From Flavobacterium sp. KMS (lineage in GTDB: Bacteria; Bacteroidota; Bacteroidia; Flavobacteriales; Flavobacteriaceae), in NCBI RefSeq assembly GCF_000813005.1, contig NZ_JSYP01000003.1:124001-188000 (forward strand): a stretch of DNA of 64,000 bases, written 5' to 3'. Shown here piece by piece: positions 8,726-18,108 of this stretch. Made by a program: the position numbers and the translations under genes. Under the pieces are notes generated by a model. That model was not told where the DNA came from. It was given only the letters and a program-made list of their open reading frames with translations, and did no database searches. Positions within the stretch are counted from its first letter, which is position 1. Every line of letters starts with the position of its first letter.

Positions 8726-9139
8726 TTAATATTTCTTTGAGTAAACAGATTTCCCGTTTAAGAAAACTTCAAATCGACCGTTATCATCATAATAAGCTGT
8801 TTTATAAACGTCTCCTTTAAATATCGAAATGTCACCATGAACTCTTCCGTCAGCTTTTGTTGTGTAATCAAATATAATTTTTTTATTATAAGGACCTATG
8901 CCTAAGCTATAATCTGTAAATGGCGTTCCTTTTAAATCAAATTCTTGCTTAGAATCTATAATTTTATCATCTGAGTAAAAATTTGTAATTTGTTTTGTAA
9001 GCGGAATATCCGGATAAAATTTGTTGACTTTTTGAAGAAATTCATACTGTTCAACGCTTACAGGCTCAATTTTGGAAACCACTTTTTGAGAAAAAGAAAC
9101 TGTAGTAACTAATAGTAATAATAAGGCACATCTTTTCAT
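8726..9139 (-). CDS. Small secreted protein of unknown function
   Basis: A 137-residue protein with a clear Sec signal peptide (MKRCALLLLLVTTVSFSQ, cleavage likely after SFSQ). The rest is short beta-strand-like segments ending in ...FEVFLNGKSVYSKKY. I do not recognise a family; the strand pattern loosely recalls MORN/YwqK-type repeat ends. It stands alone, divergent from the efflux gene, and ends in its own terminator. It is probably periplasmic or surface-exposed. Confidence 0.7.
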   Translation of the reverse strand: MKRCALLLLLVTTVSFSQKVVSKIEPVSVEQYEFLQKVNKFYPDIPLTKQITNFYSDDKIIDSKQEFDLKGTPFTDYSLGIGPYNKKIIFDYTTKADGRVHGDISIFKGDVYKTAYYDDNGRFEVFLNGKSVYSKKY

Positions 9140-9249
9140 AATTGATAATTTTAAATTAATAATTATAGCCCTTTACAAAGCTAACTATGTTAAAAAAATA
9201 GTTTTTTCACTAAAAATTTCTTTAATGAATCAACAAGGTACGAAATATT

Positions 9250-9257
9250 TATCTTTG
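9250..9257 (+). promoter_or_regulatory. Candidate -7 box for the Bcr/CflA efflux gene
   Basis: TATCTTTG matches TAnnTTTG exactly and lies 32 nt before the ATG at 9290. No clear -33 TTTG at about 19 nt is visible. Confidence 0.4.
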
Positions 9258-9289
9258 CAGTCAAATAAAAAATATATTTTTAAAATACA

Positions 9290-10519
9290 ATGACTACAAA
9301 AAAATACATTCAACTTATACTTATTTTAGGTTCTTTAACTGCTCTGGGACCATTTTCTATTGATATGTATTTACCTGGTTTCTCTGATATTGCAAAAGAC
9401 TTAAACACCACAGTTGCAAAAGTTTCCATGAGTTTATCTAGTTATTTTATAGGAATTTCGGCTGGACAATTACTTTATGGTCCTTTATTGGATAGATTTG
9501 GACGAAAAAAGCCTTTATTTATCGGATTGTTGGTTTATATTTTGGCTTCTTTGGGATGTATTTTCGTTACAGATATTGACACTTTTATTGGTTTACGTTT
9601 TTTGCAAGCCGTTGGTAGTTGTGCTGCAACTGTTGCTTCTGTAGCAATGGTTCGAGATCTTTTTCCTGTAAAAGATATTCCTAAAGTATTTTCTATGTTA
9701 ATGCTTGTTGTGGGACTTTCTCCAATGCTTGCGCCAACTATTGGTGGTTACGTAACATCGTATTCTGGTTGGCATACAGTATTCTTTATATTAATGTGTA
9801 TGGGAATTGTTATTTTATTGGCTTCGCAAATTGGTTTGCCAAATACTCATAAACCAGATACATCTATTTCATTAAAACCAAAACCAATTATTGCAAACTT
9901 CCTTAAAGTTGTAAAAGAGCCTCAGTTTTTTACTTATGCTTTTACCGGTGCGGTATCTTTTTCTGGATTATTTACTTATGTAGCGTCCTCTCCTATCGTT
10001 TTTATGGATATTTTTAAGGTTGACGCTAAAATGTATGGTTGGATTTTTGCCTTTATGTCGTTGAGTTTCATTGGTGCGAGCCAACTTAATTCTTTATTGT
10101 TAAGAAAGTTTTCTAGCGAACAAATGATATTTGGAGCATTAATTACTCAATCTTTAATAAGCATTGTATTCTTGATTTTGGCAATGAACAATCTTCTTGG
10201 TTTGTACGAAACAATCGGTATGTTGTTTATTTATCTGGCTTGTCTAGGAATTTCTAATCCTAATACAGCTGGTCTTACAATGGCTCCTTTTGCCAGAAAT
10301 GCAGGAAGTGCATCGGCATTAATGGGAGCAATTCAGCTTGGTTTGGGTGCAATTGCATCATTTGCAGTTGGTATATTTGTTGTAAACTCTATTATTCCGA
10401 TGGTTGCGATTATGACTACAACTACAATTACTGCATTTATAATTTTAAATATTGGGAAACGTTTTATAAAAGAAAAAATTGCTGCTTCTAATGATGAAGA
10501 AACAGCAATGATTCATTAA
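9290..10519 (+). CDS. Bcr/CflA-family multidrug efflux transporter (MFS)
   Basis: A 409-residue, 12-helix inner-membrane transporter of the major facilitator superfamily that would export drugs in exchange for protons. The first helix carries the drug:H+ antiporter (DHA1) signature GPFSIDMYLPGF (about residues 21-32), typical of Bcr/CflA proteins. The loop after helix 2 has the MFS motif GPLLDRFGRKKPL, and helix 5 has the PMLAPTIGGYV motif of drug antiporters. It is monocistronic. The substrate cannot be told from sequence; bicyclomycin or chloramphenicol are the classical family substrates. Confidence 0.92.
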   Translation: MTTKKYIQLILILGSLTALGPFSIDMYLPGFSDIAKDLNTTVAKVSMSLSSYFIGISAGQLLYGPLLDRFGRKKPLFIGLLVYILASLGCIFVTDIDTFIGLRFLQAVGSCAATVASVAMVRDLFPVKDIPKVFSMLMLVVGLSPMLAPTIGGYVTSYSGWHTVFFILMCMGIVILLASQIGLPNTHKPDTSISLKPKPIIANFLKVVKEPQFFTYAFTGAVSFSGLFTYVASSPIVFMDIFKVDAKMYGWIFAFMSLSFIGASQLNSLLLRKFSSEQMIFGALITQSLISIVFLILAMNNLLGLYETIGMLFIYLACLGISNPNTAGLTMAPFARNAGSASALMGAIQLGLGAIASFAVGIFVVNSIIPMVAIMTTTTITAFIILNIGKRFIKEKIAASNDEETAMIH

Positions 10520-11023
10520 TGAAATAAATATAGTTTGTACAGAGGAACGCGGATTAAACGGATTCGCTATCGCGAAAACACAGATTAAAAACGGATTTTT
10601 AAAAACAATAGATAGATAATCCTTTTAATTCTATCTGACTCTTTTTTTTAGCCATGAGTAAAATAAGTCCCAGCGGGACGTTATATTTATAGAAATTTAT
10701 TTCCCCGAAAAGAAACCCCATCGGGGTGATATTTTAGTAATCAAAGGATAAATGATTAATGTCGCTCCGCTGGAGCTTTAACTAGAAAGACGTACAAATT
10801 GACTATAAACATTACGCTCGGCTGGAGCTTTTAATGAAAAAATAAAACTTAGATTATTTACTCAGTCTTAACTCTTTGTTAAAGGAATGCGAAATACGGA
10901 TTTACGAAAATAAAAACACGGATTAAAAGATAAAAAATCTGTTTAATCCGTGTTTTTGCGATAGCGAATCCGTTTAGTCCGCGTTCTTCTAGACCAAGTA
11001 AATCTGTGTCCGAAAAATCCCTT
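10520..11023. repeat. Gene-free region with inverted palindromic repeats
   Basis: No gene is visible in these 504 bases. Two copies of the GAACGCGGATTA repeat face each other: one at 10545-10600 and one inverted with its outer end near 10985, so the segment between them could fold into a large hairpin. Between them lie short GC-rich palindromes of a second kind: GTCCCAGCGGGAC near 10670, CCCCATCGGGG near 10717, GCTCCGCTGGAGC near 10765 and GCTCGGCTGGAGC near 10817. There is no transposase and no terminal target duplication, so this is a cluster of small dispersed repeats and not an insertion sequence. Confidence 0.7.
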
Positions 11024-12289
11024 CTAGTTTATTGCTTTTTTATCTGGTCTGATAATCATACGCAATGATTGGTCTTTTGCAAAATAAGCAATCATCCAGT
11101 TATAGAATGTACTAAGACGATTACGATATGTTATAAGTGAAACTAAGTGTATAAATAACCAAATTGCCCAAGCTAAGAATCCATTAAAATGCCATTTTGG
11201 TTTTGGCAAATCTACAACTGCTTTATTTTTACCTATAATTGCCATCGAACCTTTATCTACATATATAAAAGGTTTTAATGGTTTGTTTTGAGCAATTGCT
11301 TTGAAGTTTTTGGCTAAGTTTATTCCTTGCTGTATTGCTACTTGTGCTACTTGTGGATGTCCGTTTGGAAATGCAGGATCAGTATCCATGATTGATGTGT
11401 CACCGATAGCATAAATATTCTCAACTCCTTTTACTTTATTATACGCATCGGTTGCCATACGTTTACCGCGTCCGTAACTTTCCACAGGAATACCATCGAA
11501 AGCTTTGGCTGAAACTCCGGCTGCCCAAATTAGGTTTTTGGTATGAATGGTTTCTCCGTTAGAAAAATATACAATATCATCTACATAATCGGTAACTCGA
11601 TTGTTTAGTTTTACCACAACTCCTAATTCTGTAAGTGCTTTAAGGGTATCTTGTTGCGATGCTTTGCTCATTGGCGCCAACAGTGCATCTCCACCATCAA
11701 CTAAGTAAACATTACTTGCTGTGGTATCTAGCTCTGGATATTCTTTTAATAAGATGTTTTTACGCATTTCGGCAAACATTCCCGAAACTTCTACTCCTGT
11801 TGGTCCTCCTCCGGCAACAACTATCGTTAATAATTTACGGCGTTTGCGAATATCTTTGGTAATAGCTGCTTTCTCAAGATTTTTAAGCAATGTATTACGC
11901 ATTACGATGGCATCATTTAGTGTTTTCATCGGAATGGCGTTTTTCATTACGTTTTCCAATCCGAAATAACTGGTTTCGGCACCAGTTGCAAATACTAAAT
12001 AATCGTATGCTAATTCTCCGTTATTAAGAATTACTTTATTTTCAGCAGGAACTACTTCTTGTAATTCTCCTAATCTAAAGTTAAGGTTTTTTTTGCCTGC
12101 AAAAAATTTTCTAAATGGGTAGCTAATACTTGATGGTTCTAAAAAAGCTGTAGCTACCTGATAAATAAGCGGCGGAAAAAAATTATAATTGTTTTTGTCT
12201 ACAAGTGTGACTTGGATTTGATTGTGATTGACTAGCTCTTTTGCAAGATTGATTCCTGCAAAACCGCCACCTATAATAACTATTTTCAT
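11024..12289 (-). CDS. ndh: Type II NADH:quinone oxidoreductase (NDH-2)
   Basis: A 421-residue single-subunit flavoenzyme that passes electrons from NADH to menaquinone without pumping protons. It has the FAD-binding opening VIIGGGFAGINLAKEL (residues 4-19), the second dinucleotide motif VVAGGGPTGVEVSGMFAEM for NADH, and the IYAIGDTS motif near residue 295 that contacts the flavin. The C-terminus has hydrophobic stretches (FLAWAIWLFIHLVSLI) followed by basic residues that anchor it to the inner membrane. Length and motif order are normal. It is transcribed alone. Confidence 0.93.
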   Translation of the reverse strand: MKIVIIGGGFAGINLAKELVNHNQIQVTLVDKNNYNFFPPLIYQVATAFLEPSSISYPFRKFFAGKKNLNFRLGELQEVVPAENKVILNNGELAYDYLVFATGAETSYFGLENVMKNAIPMKTLNDAIVMRNTLLKNLEKAAITKDIRKRRKLLTIVVAGGGPTGVEVSGMFAEMRKNILLKEYPELDTTASNVYLVDGGDALLAPMSKASQQDTLKALTELGVVVKLNNRVTDYVDDIVYFSNGETIHTKNLIWAAGVSAKAFDGIPVESYGRGKRMATDAYNKVKGVENIYAIGDTSIMDTDPAFPNGHPQVAQVAIQQGINLAKNFKAIAQNKPLKPFIYVDKGSMAIIGKNKAVVDLPKPKWHFNGFLAWAIWLFIHLVSLITYRNRLSTFYNWMIAYFAKDQSLRMIIRPDKKAIN

Positions 12290-12377
12290 ATATTGTTATT
12301 TTATAAGTAAGATTGTTTTTAAAAAAATTACCTTATAAAAGTACAACATTAATGTGCAATGACAATTGTCAGTTTTG

Positions 12378-13712
12378 TTACTTTTTGAATTTTTTAACAG
12401 GTTTTTCGACTATCTCAGTTTTGTTTTGCAACAAATAATTAGCAAGTAACTTTTCTATCAATTCGTCTTTGGTTAAATGATGAAAAACTGTTTTTACTTT
12501 GGTTTTTAAATCTGTAGAAACGTCGTGATTTGGCTTTGTTTTAAAGATTTGTTTTGCCCACAATAAGGTATTGTTTTCTTCCAAACTTGCTACAGATGGT
12601 TTCTTAAACTCGGTAAATTTAATTCCTAGTTCTTTTTCAAAATCTGCTATTTCTTTTACTTCTTCTGGTTGTAAAACTGTAAGCGAAAGTCCTTTTGCCC
12701 CTGCCCTAGCGGTTCTACCACTACGGTGCACATAAGCTTCGTAAGCATCTGGTAAATGGTAATTTACAACATAAGAAATTTCTTTAACATCTATTCCTCT
12801 AGCTGCCAAATCTGTAGCTACTAATATATTAATATGTCCTTCGCGGAATTGCTCCATGATTCTATCACGGATTCCTTGCGATAAACTTCCGTGTAAAGCT
12901 CCTGAAGAAAAACGGTTAATGGCTAAGTTTTTGGCTAATTTATTTACGGCTGCTTTTGTTTTACAAAAGATGATTCCGCGTTCTCCATCTCTGGAGTTTA
13001 AGAAATGCATTAAAACTTCTAGTTTCTCGATAGGGTCAACTACAATATATTCATGATCAATTCCTTGGTTTCCTACCGTTTCCATATCGGCACTTACCTG
13101 AATTACATTTTTAGATAGGTAATTCTGGATTAATTGCTTGATTGTTCCTGGTAATGTTGCCGAGAATAATAACGTTGTATGTTTTTTTGGTAATTCGGCT
13201 ACGATTTCGTCAAGACTTTCTTTTAGGATAGAAACCATTTCGTCGGCTTCGTCTAAAATAAGGTATTGTGTCTCTTTTAAGTTAACCGCTTTACGCTGAA
13301 TTAAATCGATTAAACGTCCTGGTGTTGCAACTACTATATGTGTAGGTTGCGTAAGGCGCTCAATTTGTGGTTTTATTGGAATTCCTCCGCAAGTTGCTGC
13401 GATAGAAACTTGTGGCAGGTGTTTTGAAAAATCTTCTAAATTTTTAAATATCTGATGTCCTAATTCTCTTGTTGGAACTAAAATTACAGCTTGAACCGTA
13501 GGAAGTTCAGGATTGATTAACTGCAATAAAGGCAATCCAAAAGCAGCAGTTTTTCCTGTTCCTGTTTTAGCTAAACCTACTACATCACTGTTATTTGCTA
13601 AAATAAGCGGAATTGTTTTCTGCTGTATTTCAGTTGGTGTAACTATGTTTAATTCGGTTAACGCTTTTAATATCGGTGCTGAAATTCCTAAATCTGAAAA
13701 TTGTTTTGACAT
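12378..13712 (-). CDS. DEAD-box ATP-dependent RNA helicase
   Basis: A 444-residue RNA helicase that remodels RNA duplexes, probably in ribosome assembly, mRNA decay or cold adaptation. All core motifs are present: Q motif (TPTEIQ), motif I AKTGTGKT (48-55), motif Ia PTRELG, DEAD (154-157), SAT in LLFSATLPG, and motif VI HRSGRTARAG. The C-terminal tail is short and Lys-rich (EKPVKKFKK), as in RhlE-like proteins. I cannot assign a specific gene symbol. It is monocistronic. Confidence 0.93.
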   Translation of the reverse strand: MSKQFSDLGISAPILKALTELNIVTPTEIQQKTIPLILANNSDVVGLAKTGTGKTAAFGLPLLQLINPELPTVQAVILVPTRELGHQIFKNLEDFSKHLPQVSIAATCGGIPIKPQIERLTQPTHIVVATPGRLIDLIQRKAVNLKETQYLILDEADEMVSILKESLDEIVAELPKKHTTLLFSATLPGTIKQLIQNYLSKNVIQVSADMETVGNQGIDHEYIVVDPIEKLEVLMHFLNSRDGERGIIFCKTKAAVNKLAKNLAINRFSSGALHGSLSQGIRDRIMEQFREGHINILVATDLAARGIDVKEISYVVNYHLPDAYEAYVHRSGRTARAGAKGLSLTVLQPEEVKEIADFEKELGIKFTEFKKPSVASLEENNTLLWAKQIFKTKPNHDVSTDLKTKVKTVFHHLTKDELIEKLLANYLLQNKTEIVEKPVKKFKK

Positions 13713-14079
13713 TGTTTTAATTTATTTAAAAATTGAAAAATTTAAAGATTTAAAGATTTCTGATTGTATTTTTTTTGAACCATTAAGGGATTAAGGAAAA
13801 TTAAGCTTAATCTCTTAAATAGTTTATTTTTCTTAGCTACAAATTGTACAAATAAGGCTAATTTTTATTATTTTACCATTAAGAGATTAAGAAAAGTTAA
13901 GTTTAATCTCTTGATGGTTCAATTTTTTTATTTTATTATAACTACGGAACTCCTAGCCCTGATGGTAACGGTATCCTTTTATTTTTTTCTTTATAAAAAT
14001 AAAAGATATAGTGTACAGCAGGAAATAGCTCCTTACTCTTCTCCCGAAGTTTCGGGACGCTCAGAGTGACATAAAAAAA
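13713..14079. repeat. Gene-free region with two AACCATTAAG-family palindromes
   Basis: These 367 bases separate two helicase genes. Two imperfect palindromes of the same family as 5769-5830 lie at 13777-13823 and 13875-13920; each has a left arm ACCATTAAG(G/A)GATTAAG and a right arm TTTAATCTCTT or CTTAATCTCTT. A third short palindrome, CCCGAAGTTTCGGG, lies near 14043-14056. I see no coding potential. The elements could act as 3' ends for the downstream minus-strand helicase gene. Confidence 0.6.
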
Positions 14080-15618
14080 TCAATCTGGTTCGTTCATTAT
14101 TTTTTCACGGTATTTTTTACCGGTTAATAATACTAATCTTAATTTATAATCGTCTATAAGCCATTCGCGGTAATTCTTACTACACTGACTTAAACATTTA
14201 GAATAGCGTTTGATTCGGCAATCGATATCGTCTTCTAATTCTTTTCCTAATGCTTTTGCTTCTTGTAATGTTTCGGTATTATCTACACACATTGCTGCGT
14301 GTTGCTCTAATGATTTATCCAAAACTACTTTTGAACGTAAATTTTGTGCTATGGCGATTTTGTGTTCTTCATCGACATCAAAAGTTACATCGGCAGTTTT
14401 GCTAAATTTTGCACGCAATTCTGGAGGCATGCTGTATTTAAAGTATAATTCGATTTCGGTATCGTCACGTAGATTCTCTAAATAGAATTCTGGTGATTTA
14501 AAGATATGTTGCCAGTTTACCGGCTCGCTCCATAAACCAAAACGTGCTGCATTGTTTCCTAAATCGATTACTGTAAATTCGTCTTTATTAGGTAATTTTC
14601 TAGAACCACGACCAATCATCTGGTAATATAATGTCAATGATTTTGTCGCTCTGTTTAATATAATAGTTTCTACTGTAGGCTCATCAAAACCTGTAGTTAA
14701 GATACCTACTGATGTTAAAATAGCATCTGGAGTTTTCTTAAACCATTGCAAAATATCTTTTCGCTCTTCGTTACTACTCGTATTATCCAGATGGCGAATA
14801 TCGTATCCTGCTTCTCTAAATGTTTCATACACATATAATGATGTATGAATACCATTGTTGAAAATTAGGGTTTTCTTACCAAGTGATCTCTCTGTATATG
14901 CATGCAATAATTTTTCTTGCATGATTGTATTTGTATATAAATCATCTGAAGATTTTACGGTGTAATCTCCATTGATACCTACTTTTAATGATGTTAAACC
15001 TACATCATAACTATAAGTGGTTGCTTTTGCCAAAAAGCCTTTTTCGATTAATGAACCTATTGTGTCTCCTACAATTAGTTCATCGTAACTTTCGTGCATT
15101 GGCAATTTAATATTCGAACTTAACGGCGTTGCTGTTACTCCTAATATAAATGCATTTTTAAACGAGCTTAATAATTTACGGAATGAGTTGTAATGCGCCT
15201 CATCGATAATTACTAAACCAATATTATCTAAATGTAGTTTTTCGTCATTAATACGGTTTTTTAATGTTTCGACCATCGCTACAAAACAAGAATATTCGTT
15301 TTGATCTAATAGTTCTTTTACTTTACTATTGATTATCTTATTTTTAACACCAAAACCTTTCAACATTTTTGAAGTTTGCTTACAAAGTTCAATTCTGTGT
15401 GTTAAAACTACTACTTTTTTATCGTGTTGTGACAAATAACGGCGTACGATTTCGGAAAAAACTACTGTTTTTCCTCCACCTGTAGGCAATTGATACAACA
15501 AATGATGTTGCGCTGAACCGTTGTCTAAACGATCAAAAATGGCGTCGATATCGCCTTTTTGGTATGCATATAGTTCTTTTTTTTCTTCTCTTTCTATTTC
15601 TAAAGTGTTTTGAGACAT
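14080..15618 (-). CDS. Superfamily 2 DEAD/DEAH-box helicase (Rad3/UvrB-like type)
   Basis: A 512-residue SF2 helicase or translocase, probably acting on DNA. Motif I is LPTGGGKTVVF (TGGGKT 46-51), motif II DEAH (139-142), motif III GVTATP, and motif VI QMIGRGSRKLPN, with two RecA-like domains. The architecture matches the many stand-alone DEAD/DEAH helicases related to type III restriction subunits, but there is no nuclease or methylase domain here or nearby. The C-terminal 90 residues are helical and charged with several Cys residues that do not form a clear zinc site. Its biological role is not evident. Confidence 0.88.
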   Translation of the reverse strand: MSQNTLEIEREEKKELYAYQKGDIDAIFDRLDNGSAQHHLLYQLPTGGGKTVVFSEIVRRYLSQHDKKVVVLTHRIELCKQTSKMLKGFGVKNKIINSKVKELLDQNEYSCFVAMVETLKNRINDEKLHLDNIGLVIIDEAHYNSFRKLLSSFKNAFILGVTATPLSSNIKLPMHESYDELIVGDTIGSLIEKGFLAKATTYSYDVGLTSLKVGINGDYTVKSSDDLYTNTIMQEKLLHAYTERSLGKKTLIFNNGIHTSLYVYETFREAGYDIRHLDNTSSNEERKDILQWFKKTPDAILTSVGILTTGFDEPTVETIILNRATKSLTLYYQMIGRGSRKLPNKDEFTVIDLGNNAARFGLWSEPVNWQHIFKSPEFYLENLRDDTEIELYFKYSMPPELRAKFSKTADVTFDVDEEHKIAIAQNLRSKVVLDKSLEQHAAMCVDNTETLQEAKALGKELEDDIDCRIKRYSKCLSQCSKNYREWLIDDYKLRLVLLTGKKYREKIMNEPD

Positions 15619-15637
15619 TGTATTTTATTGGTTTTTG

Positions 15638-15645
15638 CAAAAATA
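15638..15645 (-). promoter_or_regulatory. Candidate -7 box for the SF2 helicase gene
   Basis: The minus strand reads TATTTTTG, a full TAnnTTTG match, 20 nt before the start codon at 15618. A -33 element is not obvious. Confidence 0.35.
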
Positions 15646-15726
15646 CACCTAAAAAACAGTTATTCTGCCTTTTTTATCTTAAAATAAAAGGAAAAGTTTC
15701 GCTATTATTTAATTATGAATTTGGTT

Positions 15727-16266
15727 CTAAAAGGACATTTTATCCAAAATTACTTCAAAATCAGGCTCGTTTTTCCATTTTTGGGTAATAGTTTCCTGAT
15801 GTATTTGATTGATTCTGGATTTAAATTCGGCTAAAATTCCGTTTGAAATTATAAAATTCACGGCTTGTTCGAATGAATTAAACATGCTTTTGTAAAAAAG
15901 TTCTTGCTTTATTATATTTTCTGAAGAGTATGTTTGAGCAATTTCGATGTTATAAAGCATAACATCGGCGATTACAAAGGGGTCTACTCCTAAAAGTATA
16001 AAGTGTTTGATGTATTTTTGAGCTACGGATCGACGCATTTTTGGTTTTACCCGACGGCGTGTTGCTTTTGCTTTTACGGGAAAATATTCGTGCGAGATTT
16101 TTAATTTACATTCCTGCAAAAGTGTTTCTTCTTTAGGATTAAAAACAAAATTGTAATACACTTTTACTGGGCTAAATTTCTCGTATAATTCGATTATTTG
16201 CTCTTCGAGTTGTTCTTTGGTAAGATCGTTTAAATATTTTTTTAAATCGCGTTTACTCATTATCAC
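15727..16266 (-). CDS. DUF6155-like protein of unknown function
   Basis: A 179-residue (or 177 from the second ATG at 16260) basic, mostly helical cytoplasmic protein. The opening MSKRDLKKYLNDLTKEQLEE and the central MRRSVAQKYIKHFILLGVDP resemble a conserved Bacteroidota family that I believe is DUF6155; this assignment is from memory. There is no signal peptide or membrane segment. No function is known to me. The start at 16260 is equally plausible. Confidence 0.75.
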   Translation of the reverse strand: MIMSKRDLKKYLNDLTKEQLEEQIIELYEKFSPVKVYYNFVFNPKEETLLQECKLKISHEYFPVKAKATRRRVKPKMRRSVAQKYIKHFILLGVDPFVIADVMLYNIEIAQTYSSENIIKQELFYKSMFNSFEQAVNFIISNGILAEFKSRINQIHQETITQKWKNEPDFEVILDKMSF

Positions 16267-16278
16267 TGTTTAAGATTG

Positions 16279-16286
16279 CAAAAGTA
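16279..16286 (-). promoter_or_regulatory. Candidate -7 box for the DUF6155-like gene
   Basis: The minus strand reads TACTTTTG, a full TAnnTTTG match, 12 nt before the first ATG and 18 nt before the second. The short distance favours translation from the ATG at 16260. Confidence 0.35.
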
Positions 16287-16364
16287 AATTACTTTAGCTT
16301 TCGATACCCTAAAAATCAAGCAGAATCATTAATTTTACCGATAATAATTTAAAAAAATAATTAA

Positions 16365-16649
16365 ATGCTCAAGATTTTTAAGATTACAGCGATTTTAGAA
16401 GGAATTTCATATTTGGTTTTATTCTCTAACATGCTTTTTATTAAGCCTACAAATTTCCCATTATATAAAACATTATTGTTCCCTATCGGAATGAGTCATG
16501 GTTTATTATTTGTTGCTTATATTTTGTTGGCTATTTTATTAAAAAGTGCTCAAAAATGGGATTTTAAAACATTTATGTTGATTTTGGTTGCTTCTGTAAT
16601 ACCGTTTGGAACTTTTTATGTTGAGTATAAATACTTAAAAAATGCCTAA
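16365..16649 (+). CDS. DUF3817 membrane protein
   Basis: A 94-residue integral membrane protein with about three hydrophobic helices. The opening LKIFKITAILEGISYLVLF and the GMSHGLLFVAYILL segment match the DUF3817 family (residues 2-85). Its function is unknown. Its last eight bases overlap the mechanosensitive channel gene, so the two are co-transcribed and probably translationally coupled. Confidence 0.85.
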   Translation: MLKIFKITAILEGISYLVLFSNMLFIKPTNFPLYKTLLFPIGMSHGLLFVAYILLAILLKSAQKWDFKTFMLILVASVIPFGTFYVEYKYLKNA

Positions 16650-17898
16650 TTTTTTGGAGAAAATATTTAACTTCTTATACCCTCTTTTTAGAGACTGGGG
16701 CATGAGCCGCAATATTGCGTCTTATCTCAGCCTTACTATTAATATTGCTTTATTAATAATCATGGCTTATGCCGTGTATTATGTAGCAAAATTTGTTTTG
16801 GTTACGCTAACTGCAATTTTTGCTCAAAAGACAAAAACTAAATTTGATGATTTTTTAATCAATAATAAAACAACTAAATATACGGCTTACTTAATTCCGT
16901 TTTTCTTTATTTATAAAGCTGTTCCGATAATCTTGGATAAATATGAATATTGGGAATTGATTTTCGGAAAAATAGTAGGTGTTTATATTGTACTATTATT
17001 GTTGTGGATTATCCGTACTGTATTTAATTCGCTTAAAGATTATTTAAAACAAAAACCAGAATACAGCGATAAACCTATTGATAGTTTTATTCAGGTTGTC
17101 ATGATGGTGCTCTGGATTTTTGGGGTAGCAATTATTATCTCTAAATTATTCGGAATCAAACAAGGCGAATTACTAACTATTTTAGGAACGCTTTCGGCAA
17201 TTATTATCTTGATTTTTAGAGATACTATCCTAGGGTTTGTTTCTAGCGTACAGGTTGCTATAAATGACATGGTTCGTATTGGTGACTGGATTACCATGGA
17301 AAAGTTTGGTGCCGATGGTGATGTTATCGAGATTAATCTTACTACGGTAAAGGTTCGAAATTTTGACAATACTATCACTACCATTCCTACTTATGCTTTG
17401 AGTTCGGATTCGTTCCAGAACTGGCGCGGAATGCAAAAATCGAATGGACGTCGTATCAAAAGACATATTTTGATTAAAACCAGTACTATTCGTTTTTTAA
17501 ATGATGAAGATTTGGCTTTGATGAAGAAAATCCAACTTATTACTCCTTATATTGAATCTCGACAGGCTGAAATAGAAAAGTTTAATGCGTTGCATGGCAT
17601 AGATAAGTCGTTGGCTTTAAACGGTCGCAATATGACTAATCTTGGTTTGTTCCGAAAATATATTATCCAGTATATGCTGAATCATCCTGGGTTAAATAAA
17701 GAGATGCATATGATGTGTCGTCAGTTACAATCGACTGCGCATGGTGTTCCCTTAGAGATTTATACTTTCTCGAGTGATAAACGTTGGGCAAATTATGAAT
17801 ATATTATGGCCGATATCTTTGATCACGTTATGGCTTCGATAGTATATTTTGATCTTGAGATTTTTGAGTTGCCTTCTCAAATTGGGCATTTAGATTAA
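16642..17898 (+). CDS. MscS-family mechanosensitive ion channel (YbdG-like)
   Basis: A 418-residue inner-membrane channel expected to open under membrane tension and release solutes during osmotic downshift. Five hydrophobic segments fill residues 20-200. The pore-lining helix and the following beta domain are marked by FRDTILGFVSSVQVAINDMVRIGDWI-type sequence (about 192-217), where the GDWI turn is the MscS hallmark. The long C-terminal region and the TIPTYALSSDSFQNWRGM segment are typical of the YbdG/Msc-like branch. It follows the DUF3817 gene in the same transcript. Confidence 0.92.
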   Translation: MPNFLEKIFNFLYPLFRDWGMSRNIASYLSLTINIALLIIMAYAVYYVAKFVLVTLTAIFAQKTKTKFDDFLINNKTTKYTAYLIPFFFIYKAVPIILDKYEYWELIFGKIVGVYIVLLLLWIIRTVFNSLKDYLKQKPEYSDKPIDSFIQVVMMVLWIFGVAIIISKLFGIKQGELLTILGTLSAIIILIFRDTILGFVSSVQVAINDMVRIGDWITMEKFGADGDVIEINLTTVKVRNFDNTITTIPTYALSSDSFQNWRGMQKSNGRRIKRHILIKTSTIRFLNDEDLALMKKIQLITPYIESRQAEIEKFNALHGIDKSLALNGRNMTNLGLFRKYIIQYMLNHPGLNKEMHMMCRQLQSTAHGVPLEIYTFSSDKRWANYEYIMADIFDHVMASIVYFDLEIFELPSQIGHLD

Positions 17899-17920
17899 AT
17901 ACTCAAAATACAATTCTTAA

Positions 17921-17983
17921 ACCATATAAGTTATATAAGAAAATATAAGCTTTGCTTACATGAACTTATATAACTTATGTGGT
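17921..17983. repeat. Dispersed palindrome, ATATAAG family, copy 1
   Basis: The arms ACCATATAAGTTATATAAG and CTTATATAACTTATGTGGT are near-perfect reverse complements around a 25-nt centre. The element sits 23 nt after the channel gene stop and may act as a 3' structure for it. A related sequence lies at 18109-18162. Confidence 0.65.
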
Positions 17984-18108
17984 TATTTTTTTATAATTTA
18001 AAATCTACAAAAGTTTCATTTAACACATAGAAACATAGATTTTATGTGTAAAAAAGAGAACGAAAAAGAAATACATTTCTTTCACATAGCTAGCTTTGTG
18101 TGTTTTAA

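Noticed and set aside
10520..11023. Inverted repeats that might be ends of an insertion sequence
   Set aside because: No transposase or its remnant lies between them, there is no target duplication, and a third copy occurs alone at 3438.
14080..16266. SF2 helicase plus DUF6155-like protein as an antiphage defence system
   Set aside because: There is no nuclease, methylase or effector domain, the two genes appear to have separate promoters, and the neighbours are housekeeping genes.
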